DNA of 18,988 nucleotides from JBBQIY01 sp964618405. GTDB lineage: Bacteria > Verrucomicrobiota > Kiritimatiellia > RFP12 > UBA3636. Shown in pieces: positions 13,475-18,988 of this stretch (position 1 is the first letter of the stretch; every line of letters starts with the position of its first letter). Under the pieces are notes generated by a model. The model worked only from the letters and a program-made list of their open reading frames with translations, did not search any database and was not told the origin of the DNA. The stretch spans positions 1-18,988 of the forward strand of contig CAZUAY010000037.1 in NCBI GenBank assembly GCA_964618405.1. The letters are read 5' to 3'. A program made the translations under genes and the position numbers.

Positions 13475-13846
13475 ATGTCACAGTACGAATTTATTGGCAC
13501 AATCAAAAAACTTGGCGAGGTTCAGTCCTTCCCAAGCGGATTCTCCAAGCGTGAGCTTGTGGTCACCTCTGAGGGCGACCGCTTTCCCCAAGATGTCATG
13601 TTTGAATTTCTCAAGGAAAAGGCCGACCTACTCAATTCTCTGAATGAAGCCGACCGCGTCAAGGTGTCCTTCGACATCGGCGGACGCGAGTACAACGGTC
13701 GTTACTTCAACAGCCTCAAGGGCTGGAAGATTGAAAAAGTCGACGAGTCGGACTCCGGCGCTGCCCCGGCGGCTCAAGGCATCCCGCCACGCGCGGAAAT
13801 GCCGAAAGATATTGCCGTTGACGACGACGACAATCTGCCATTCTAG
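13475..13846 (+). CDS. DUF3127 protein with SSB-like acidic C-terminal tip
   Basis: A 123-aa protein whose first ~86 residues (SQYEFIGTIKKLGEVQSFPSG, FSKRELVVTSEG, FPQDVMFEFLKEKADLL, REYNGRYFNSLKGWKIEKV) match the DUF3127 family, an OB-fold-like group common in Bacteroidota and PVC bacteria. A low-complexity linker (about 91-112) leads to the tip VDDDDNLPF. That tip closely copies the acidic DDDIPF end through which single-stranded DNA-binding proteins recruit partner proteins. This suggests a small ssDNA-binding or repair adaptor, but the function is not established for the family. It has a clear promoter and ribosome-binding site and is divergent from trkA. prmC follows after 63 nt on the same strand. 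Confidence 0.85.
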   Translation: MSQYEFIGTIKKLGEVQSFPSGFSKRELVVTSEGDRFPQDVMFEFLKEKADLLNSLNEADRVKVSFDIGGREYNGRYFNSLKGWKIEKVDESDSGAAPAAQGIPPRAEMPKDIAVDDDDNLPF

Positions 13847-13909
13847 AGCCGCATTCCCCGTCCATCCTGAACACGACTGCCCGAAGCGTGGCAGCGTTCC
13901 CACTCTGCC

Positions 13910-14824
13910 ATGGAACCTGAAAACCAGAAGTTGCCCAATGATCCGCAAAAGACGCTCGGCTTCATCCTCGATGCTTCAACAGCTTTCTTGGAAAAGCGGG
14001 GCATTGCGTCCTCGCGTCTAGCGGCGGAGCTTCTGGCCGCTCGCCTGATCAGATGCCGACGACTCGATCTCCAGCTCAGCCTCCGTAGCAATCTTCCCGA
14101 CAAGCATATCGAAGCGATGCGACGTGGGATTATGCGCGTTGGAGCCGGCGAACCCATTCAGTATGTGCTCGGTCAGTGGGATTTTCGGAAGCTTACCCTC
14201 AAAACCGACAAGCGCGCCCTCATTCCCCGCCCAGAGACCGAGGAGCTGGTTCAACTGCTGCTCGACTGCAAGCCCCTGCGCGCACTGAAGAACCCGCGTA
14301 TCATGGACTTTGGAACAGGTTCTGGGTGCATCGCCCTGAGCCTTGCCACCGAACTTCCCGGAGCCCGCGTCATCGGCGTGGACATCAGCGAAGAGGCGCT
14401 TTCGCTCGCGCGTGAAAATGCAGAGACTCTCAAACTGACAGACCGCGTGTCATTCCTGAATTCAGAAACGGTCGATCTCTCCGATGTCCTTGAGCCAGGC
14501 TCGCTAGACGCAATCATTTCAAACCCACCTTACATCCCGACCGAATCCTACAATCGCCTCGCTGCCACCGTGAAAGATTTTGAGCCACAAGGCGCACTCG
14601 ACGGCGGTCCCGACGGCATGCTCATCACACGTCACCTGATCGAAGACAGTACGCTGCTGCTCGCCTCTGGCGGTTATCTATTCCTCGAACTCAGCGCTGA
14701 GGACAACCAAGCACATTCGCTCGGACGCTATATGTCGGAAGTCGGCTTCGATAATGTCAAAGCCCATCGTGACATCAACGGCAAAGAGCGCTTCCTCTCT
14801 GGCGCACTCGCCGAGGGGTTATAA
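13910..14824 (+). CDS. prmC: Peptide chain release factor N5-glutamine methyltransferase
   Basis: A 304-aa protein with the two-domain layout of PrmC (HemK). The N-terminal helical substrate-binding domain spans about 16-75, and GEPIQYVLGQWDF and LIPRPETEELV (80-113) form the joining hairpin. A class I AdoMet methyltransferase fold follows, with FGTGSGCIALSLATE (134-148) and the catalytic NPPY (205-208). It methylates the Gln of the GGQ motif in RF1/RF2. It is ~25 residues longer than E. coli PrmC, mainly at the N terminus, and the ATG at 13910 has no evident Shine-Dalgarno, so the true start may be further in. prfA, the usual neighbour, is absent. The stop overlaps the ribosome-binding site of the next gene. 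Confidence 0.93.
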   Translation: MEPENQKLPNDPQKTLGFILDASTAFLEKRGIASSRLAAELLAARLIRCRRLDLQLSLRSNLPDKHIEAMRRGIMRVGAGEPIQYVLGQWDFRKLTLKTDKRALIPRPETEELVQLLLDCKPLRALKNPRIMDFGTGSGCIALSLATELPGARVIGVDISEEALSLARENAETLKLTDRVSFLNSETVDLSDVLEPGSLDAIISNPPYIPTESYNRLAATVKDFEPQGALDGGPDGMLITRHLIEDSTLLLASGGYLFLELSAEDNQAHSLGRYMSEVGFDNVKAHRDINGKERFLSGALAEGL

Positions 14825-14834
14825 GGAGAAGAAA

Positions 14835-15614
14835 ATGGAATTTGGAATTTGTTCAGGGCCCGAGTTGGCCGTGCATGCACGTGCTGCAGGATTCAAATAT
14901 CTCGAAGGAACAGTGGGAAGTGTTCTCAGTCCAAACGCGACGCAATTTGAGTTCGAGGATGCCTACGCAAAGGTCTACGCACCCTCCGCACTTCCCTTCT
15001 TGAATCTGGCCGTTCTCCTGCCGGGAGGCATGTTCGTTGCCGGCCCCGAAGCCGACATTCCCAAAGCTGTCGCCTACTGCACAACCGCTTTCCAAAGAGC
15101 GGCACGCATCGGAATCAAAACCATCTGTTTCGGCTCCGGGAAAGCTCGTAAGTGCCCCGACGGCTGGCCCATGGAGTCCGCAATGAAGCAGATCCTCGAA
15201 TTTGTTTTAGCCATGGCACCGGTCGCAACGGCATCAGGCGTAAAACTCGCGGTCGAAAATCTCCGCACTGCAGAAACCAATACGCTCGGCAAACTATCGG
15301 AAATTTCTGATCTACTCGATGCCGTCAATTCGCCTGATGTTGGCTGTCTTGTTGATGGCTACCACTGGCGTGAGAACTCCGATTCGGCTGAGGCTGTTAT
15401 TAAAATGGGTCCGCGCATCCTCCACACCCATATCGCCACTTCGCCATCTCGGTTTGGCCCAGGTGAAGAGACTTTCGATTTCTCTCCTTTTGCGACCGCA
15501 CTCAACAAGTCGGGCTACCGAGGACGCATGTCCATCGAAGGCACCCTTAACGACAAGTCGGAGGCAGGCCTGAAGCGGATGTTCGACACCCTCAACAAGG
15601 CGTTCAACGCGTAG
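14835..15614 (+). CDS. Sugar phosphate isomerase/epimerase-type TIM barrel
   Basis: A 259-aa protein of the xylose-isomerase-like TIM-barrel superfamily (AP_endonuc_2 fold). Likely metal and acid-base residues follow the pattern E...D/H...H...E: Glu141 (KLAVENLR), Asp174 and His177 (CLVDGYHW), His199 (ILHTHIA) and Glu235 (MSIEGT). FGSGKARKCPDGWP (99-112) matches the phosphate-side loop of the isomerase/epimerase group. The substrate cannot be assigned. AAGGAG overlapping the prmC stop, 7 nt before the ATG, fixes this start and indicates coupling with prmC. It faces a Gfo/Idh/MocA oxidoreductase gene; such pairs are common in sugar and inositol catabolism. Confidence 0.85.
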   Translation: MEFGICSGPELAVHARAAGFKYLEGTVGSVLSPNATQFEFEDAYAKVYAPSALPFLNLAVLLPGGMFVAGPEADIPKAVAYCTTAFQRAARIGIKTICFGSGKARKCPDGWPMESAMKQILEFVLAMAPVATASGVKLAVENLRTAETNTLGKLSEISDLLDAVNSPDVGCLVDGYHWRENSDSAEAVIKMGPRILHTHIATSPSRFGPGEETFDFSPFATALNKSGYRGRMSIEGTLNDKSEAGLKRMFDTLNKAFNA

Positions 15615-15631
15615 GGGCACAAGGAAGGTCT

Positions 15632-15710
15632 TAGGTTTTAGGCCTTAGGTGCTAGCGCCAAAAGACCGGCGTTAACACCTGCCACGCTAGGACCTAAAGC
15701 CTAACACCTA
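15632..15710. terminator. Long imperfect inverted repeat between convergent genes
   Basis: The arms 15632-15657 and 15685-15710 pair at 23 of 26 positions; key words are TAGGCCTTAGGT on the left and ACCTAAAGCCTA on the right. The spacer is 27 nt. TTTT (15711-15714) follows on the plus strand, so it may end transcription of the TIM-barrel gene. The left arm includes the 17-mer also found at 5933-5949, which argues that it belongs to a dispersed palindromic repeat family rather than being only a terminator. Confidence 0.6.
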
Positions 15711-15716
15711 TTTTCC

Positions 15717-16940
15717 CTACCCCTGAAACCCATCGAACTGCGTCATCGCAGCAGGATTGGTCGGACTGCCGTTTTTGCAGAACGCGAAGTCGGTTGTGGT
15801 CGGCATACGCACTTCATCGTAGCATCTGTGGGCGATATCATCCAATCCCTTCCAAACGTACCGTACATCGTTTGCATTGTCACCCACAACCTGTAAAACC
15901 TGTTCGCTCGCCACCGGTATGATGGGTGCGGATGCGTGAGCCGCATTCACAATGCTGGTCAAAAGTCTGGCACGCTGCGACGTAAAAACGAGTGCTTTCG
16001 CATCAGCAACCCGTTTCAAAACTGCATCCATGACATTGTTGCGGATCTGCTCATTCGACGGCATTGCAACTGCCGTCACCGTCCCTTCGTCCGTCTGCAA
16101 CGAATAAGACTTGGTTGTCCAGCGGATCACCCCCCTCTCTCCGACCACTTCAATTTCGCGCGGCAATTCCGTCTGAGACACATGTGAAGCAACGAACAAC
16201 AGGTCAACACCTTGTACAGACTGCATTTTCAAAAAAGCCGTATCGAAACTCTCAATCTCGGGATTGGCACGGTAGAGACCTGCCTGCAACGTTTCAAGAT
16301 CAACCATCTCATCCTGTGAACATCCACCGAGATAGCAGACGAGATTTAGATAATGAGCTAAGGCGTTGTTCACAGGCGAATCAAGTATCCACCCTTTTTC
16401 TGTACGCAATTTCCCCGCCCAATTATTTCGAGCATAGTACGCCTTCCCTCGCGGCCAGAGGCCGATTCCGCGAACGGTTTTCAACCGGCCTAGCTTGCCG
16501 CTTAAAATAGCCCGCTTCATGTCCTCGATTTGTGGCTGGTACATAAATTGGTAACCCACCGCGACAAAACGGCCCGTCTCCTTCGAAACCGCGATAATTT
16601 CGTCAGCCTCCTGTAGGGTAGCGGTCAATGGTTTTTCTAAAAAAACATTCATGCCCGCACGCATCGCAGCAATCGACATCGGGGCATGAAGCCCAATGCC
16701 AACAGGCAAAAAGCACACGTCTACCTTGCCGGCAAACCAACGGAACATCTCTCGCGCATCATCGAATACCGTGCAACCGTATTGCCGCAGGGTTTCACAA
16801 ATGGCAGATTCTTCCGCTTGGTTGATCACGGTAGCACAGATAATTTCGACACGCCCCGCTTTGTATGCGCGAAGAATATCTTCATAGTGCGTCCTTCCAA
16901 AACCACTAACCCCAACTAACGCAATCTTTGCTTTATCCAC
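15717..16940 (-). CDS. Gfo/Idh/MocA family oxidoreductase
   Basis: A 407-aa NAD(P)-dependent dehydrogenase of the glucose-fructose oxidoreductase/inositol dehydrogenase family. The Rossmann domain opens with AKIALVGVSGFGRTH (4-18). EKPL (102-105) within MNVFLEKPLTATLQEAD is the cofactor-binding hallmark. The C-terminal alpha/beta domain carries NNALAHYLN (His196), in the position of a catalytic His. Substrate is unknown; sugars or inositols are typical. The GTG at 16940 is chosen: GGGAG lies just upstream, and a candidate promoter places transcription start near 16981, after an upstream in-frame GTG at 16985. It is convergent with the TIM-barrel gene and divergent from the MATE gene. Confidence 0.88.
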   Translation of the reverse strand: MDKAKIALVGVSGFGRTHYEDILRAYKAGRVEIICATVINQAEESAICETLRQYGCTVFDDAREMFRWFAGKVDVCFLPVGIGLHAPMSIAAMRAGMNVFLEKPLTATLQEADEIIAVSKETGRFVAVGYQFMYQPQIEDMKRAILSGKLGRLKTVRGIGLWPRGKAYYARNNWAGKLRTEKGWILDSPVNNALAHYLNLVCYLGGCSQDEMVDLETLQAGLYRANPEIESFDTAFLKMQSVQGVDLLFVASHVSQTELPREIEVVGERGVIRWTTKSYSLQTDEGTVTAVAMPSNEQIRNNVMDAVLKRVADAKALVFTSQRARLLTSIVNAAHASAPIIPVASEQVLQVVGDNANDVRYVWKGLDDIAHRCYDEVRMPTTTDFAFCKNGSPTNPAAMTQFDGFQG

Positions 16941-16987
16941 ATCAACTCCCGTATAGTACCGAAAACAATTTACTCTCTCTCTCACCT

Positions 16988-17017
16988 AATCTATCATCAC
17001 AAACGTCGATGGGTCAA
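16988..17017 (-). promoter_or_regulatory. Candidate promoter of the oxidoreductase gene
   Basis: On the minus strand: TTGACC (17017-17012), an 18-nt spacer, then TAGATT (16993-16988), the same -10 as proposed for the ceramidase-like gene. The leader would be about 40 nt. A run of CT (16971-16982) lies at the predicted start. The divergent MATE promoter lies only 12 nt away. Confidence 0.45.
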
Positions 17018-17029
17018 TCCATTCTTCGG

Positions 17030-17058
17030 ATGACTTCAACTCCGCAACCGTGTATAAT
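17030..17058 (+). promoter_or_regulatory. Promoter of the MATE gene
   Basis: ATGACT (17030-17035, four of six consensus bases), a 17-nt spacer, and a perfect TATAAT (17053-17058). The predicted leader to the ATG at 17145 is about 80 nt, with no obvious Shine-Dalgarno near the start codon. Confidence 0.55.
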
Positions 17059-17144
17059 CGCGCAAATTAATGCGGTTAAGATGGAATGAGTGTCAGACTT
17101 TCTCTTTTTAGCGTAGCCGCCATGCAATTTTAACTTCTTATCCC

Positions 17145-18509
17145 ATGCTGAAAACCGAAAGACTCGCCACAGAAAAAATTGGACGCTTGCTCTGGGAATT
17201 TTCTATCCCGGCAGTCATCGGTTCCGTAGCAACAGCGCTCTATAACATCGTGGATCGGCTCTACATCGGCCGTGGATGCGGAACCGAGGCGATGGCGGGG
17301 CTCACGCTCACGTTTCCCTATATGATGGTGCTGGCGTCGTTCGGCCTCCTTTTTGGCGTTGGCTCTGGGGCGCTCATTTCGATCCGTCTCGGCGAAAAGC
17401 GACAAGAGCAGGCCGAAATGCTGCTAGGCCAAACGGTCGCCCTAAAAATCCTATTCATCATTTTTCCGCTAACGGCGCTTTTCTTTCTCGACAAGACCAT
17501 TGCCTTCTTTGGCGGCAACGAGGTCACCATTCCCTACGCCCACGCTTATCTCAAGATCATTCTCTGGGGAAATGTTTTTTCGCACTTGAGTCTCGGCCTC
17601 AGTAACGTCATGCGCGCGGAGGGTCATGCAAAAAAATCAATGTATTCCATGCTTCTCGGTGCTGGTGCCAACGTCATCCTCGACCCCATTTTCATCTTCG
17701 GCTTCGGCATGGGCATCGGCGGTGCAGCATGGGCCACGAATATTTCGATGTTTATTTCGTCAATTTATGGTCTTTACCATTTTCTGGGTCCCCACTGCGT
17801 GGTATCGCTTCGAGCAAAATACATTCGAATCTGGCCAAAACTCCTCATGCCGGTTCTCGCCATTGGCCTCTCCCCTTTCTTTTTGCTGCTTATCGCCAGC
17901 CTCGTTCAAGTGAGTTATAACCGTGCATTCGGGTACTGGGCCCATTCGCCCCACGGCGCCACCGTTGCCATCGCCGCATCAGGGACTATCAACGGCATTA
18001 TCCTCTTTGTGCTGATGCCGGTCTTCGGGCTGACGCAAGGTATGCAGCCGATCGTAGGTTATAATTACGGCGCAAGGAATCTGCACCGCGTGGAGGATGT
18101 CTTCAAACGCGCCATGATCCTTGGCACCGCGATCTGCTCCATCGGCGCAGCCGTCTGCATCGTCTTTGCGGGCCCGATTGTCTCCGCCTTCACCAGCGAT
18201 CCCGAGGTCTATAACCTCTCCAAGTGGGCGCTTCGTGTTGCCTGCACCGCCATCCCGCTAATCGGTGCGCCCATCATGTCCACCACGTACTTTCAAGCCA
18301 TCGGGCGCGCCCACGCCGCCATCCTGCTCAGCATTATGCGACAAGCCCTGATCTTGATCCCGCTCATCTTCCTCTTACCCCGCTTCTTCAGCGTTCGCAG
18401 CATTTGGTTTGCCGGCCCCATTTCGGACGCCCTCTCCGCCTGCGTCTCCATGACCGTGATCTTCTTCGAGATCCGGCGCCTCCGCCGCATGCAAGACCCC
18501 GTCATGTAA
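17145..18509 (+). CDS. MATE family efflux transporter
   Basis: A 454-aa integral membrane protein of the MATE group (multidrug and toxic compound extrusion), with about 12 hydrophobic segments in two pseudo-repeats. N-lobe landmarks are LLWEFSIPAVIGSVATALYNIVDRLYIGRG (opening helix), MAGLTLTFPYMMVLASFGLLFGVGSGALISIRLGE and LSNVMRAEGHAKKSM, followed by ILDPIFIFGFGMGIGGAAWAT. The second lobe has GLTQGMQPIVGYNYGARN and TTYFQAIGRAHAAILLSIMRQALILIPLIFLLP. The pattern is closest to the DinF/MepA-type branch, which expels cationic drugs using a Na+ or H+ gradient; the substrate is not determinable. It is divergent from the oxidoreductase gene. A 23-bp tandem repeat begins one base after the stop. 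Confidence 0.92.
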   Translation: MLKTERLATEKIGRLLWEFSIPAVIGSVATALYNIVDRLYIGRGCGTEAMAGLTLTFPYMMVLASFGLLFGVGSGALISIRLGEKRQEQAEMLLGQTVALKILFIIFPLTALFFLDKTIAFFGGNEVTIPYAHAYLKIILWGNVFSHLSLGLSNVMRAEGHAKKSMYSMLLGAGANVILDPIFIFGFGMGIGGAAWATNISMFISSIYGLYHFLGPHCVVSLRAKYIRIWPKLLMPVLAIGLSPFFLLLIASLVQVSYNRAFGYWAHSPHGATVAIAASGTINGIILFVLMPVFGLTQGMQPIVGYNYGARNLHRVEDVFKRAMILGTAICSIGAAVCIVFAGPIVSAFTSDPEVYNLSKWALRVACTAIPLIGAPIMSTTYFQAIGRAHAAILLSIMRQALILIPLIFLLPRFFSVRSIWFAGPISDALSACVSMTVIFFEIRRLRRMQDPVM

Positions 18510-18592
18510 TTTACGGAGTTCTTCAACATAAGTATTATGAGTTTTTCAACATAAGTTTACGGAGTTTTTCAACATAAGTTTACGGAGTTTTC
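18510..18592. repeat. 23-bp tandem repeat, 3.6 copies
   Basis: The unit TTTACGGAGTTTTTCAACAT followed by AAG occurs at 18510-18532 (one change), 18533-18555 (start altered to TATTATGAG), 18556-18578 (perfect) and 18579-18592 (partial). It starts directly after the MATE stop codon. No hairpin or coding role is evident. Confidence 0.85.
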
Positions 18593-18708
18593 TCCCGTGT
18601 TATTGCAAGAACAGGGACAATAATTATTCCGTCAAAATTAGTAGAAGTTATTAATTTTCAACTTCGAATTTGTAACCTCGAGCTTGTATAAGGGGGGGGG
18701 CCGTAACG
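18593..18708. other. AT-rich non-coding spacer with G9 run
   Basis: No coding frame or known RNA is recognised. The stretch is A/T-rich and ends with nine consecutive G at 18692-18700 just before a large palindrome. Confidence 0.5.
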
Positions 18709-18768
18709 AACGGAGCACGGGTTTTCCAACCCGTGTGCGAAAACGGGTTGGAAAACCCGTTCTCCGTT
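18709..18768. repeat. Large near-perfect palindrome (26-bp arms)
   Basis: The arms 18709-18734 and 18743-18768 pair at 25 of 26 positions around the 8-nt loop GTGCGAAA. Each arm is itself a smaller palindrome, ACGGGTT-4 nt-AACCCGT (18717-18734 and 18743-18760), so the DNA could fold as one long hairpin or two side-by-side hairpins. No U-tract follows, so it is more like a palindromic repeat element than a simple terminator. Confidence 0.75.
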
Positions 18769-18988
18769 GGCTTCGCTTGTCTTCGTTTTCGATCCATGTA
18801 AAAAATTACCTTATTGTTTTTTCGCAGTGCGGCGACGCAGCTGCGCGGCGAGCTGATTCCTGACTCCTGACTCCTGTGCGCGTCAAACTATTTTGACGCG
18901 CGCCCGCAACGGGCGCATCCTCGTTCTTTTGACCTGTCCGTTTGGATTTGCTCAGAGGCACCACATTTACTCGAAAGCGGCGTCGCGC
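18769..18988. repeat. Non-coding end with two adjoining hairpins
   Basis: GCGCGTCAAA (18878-18887) pairs perfectly with TTTGACGCGC (18892-18901) around CTAT. GCGCCCG (18900-18906) pairs with CGGGCGC (18910-18916) around CAA. They overlap by two bases. A short TGACTCC repeat (about 18859-18876) precedes them. No gene is recognised in the rest of the stretch, which runs off the window. Confidence 0.6.

Noticed and set aside
13878..13895. Small hairpin CTGCC/GGCAG before prmC as a terminator
   Set aside because: Only a 5-bp stem with an 8-nt loop and no U-tract; too weak to call.
17070..17111. 13-codon upstream frame in the MATE leader (MRLRWNECQTFSF)
   Set aside because: No Shine-Dalgarno and no drug-arrest-like motif; too short to support as a regulatory leader peptide.

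Overview
This window looks like a fragment of a metagenome-assembled bacterial genome. There is a run of exactly 100 N at 27-126, and tandem repeats directly border the gap. Gene content suggests the PVC superphylum, perhaps Kiritimatiellota or Lentisphaerota: a secreted neutral-ceramidase-like enzyme, a DUF3127 protein, a sugar-isomerase-type TIM barrel next to a Gfo/Idh/MocA oxidoreductase, and a REP-associated tyrosine transposase (RAYT). This placement rests on recognising families, not on a tree, and is tentative.

Layout. 1-339: gap, 14-bp tandem repeats and a hairpin/direct-repeat cluster. 340-2420 (+): a two-gene unit of exported proteins, a ceramidase-like hydrolase and a TPR protein. 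2428-2463: a terminator between convergent units. 2482-5645 (-): the alpha-operon block, transcribed rpmJ-rpsM-rpsK-rpsD-rpoA-rplQ, from its own candidate promoter and without secY, map or infA upstream. rpmJ (37 aa) was read directly from the sequence. 5646-6178: a repeat-rich spacer. 6179-7855 (+): an EttA-like ABC-F ATPase. 7873-8862 (-): a RAYT whose C-terminal half looks like a DprA/SLOG-type Rossmann domain. It is flanked on both sides by direct copies of a REP-like element. 9201-13354 (-): trkA-trkH plus an MTA/SAH-deaminase-type amidohydrolase. 13475-15614 (+): a DUF3127 protein with an SSB-like acidic tip, prmC, and a TIM-barrel isomerase. 15717-16940 (-): a Gfo/Idh/MocA oxidoreductase, convergent with the isomerase. 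17145-18509 (+): a MATE transporter. 18510-18988: a non-coding end with 23-bp tandem repeats and several strong palindromes.

How the genes fit together. Most are housekeeping: translation (alpha operon, EttA-like factor, PrmC release-factor methylation), potassium uptake (TrkA/TrkH), nucleoside or sulphur salvage, carbohydrate conversion and drug efflux. The most distinctive region is 7844-9212. There an HUH nuclease of the RAYT type appears fused to a DprA-like domain, sits among its probable REP substrates, and shares a perfect 15-bp inverted repeat with the convergent ABC-F gene that holds both stop codons. Two promoters (ABC-F and DUF3127) carry identical hexamers, TTGCCC and TACACT, at an 18-nt spacing, which may reflect a local promoter consensus.
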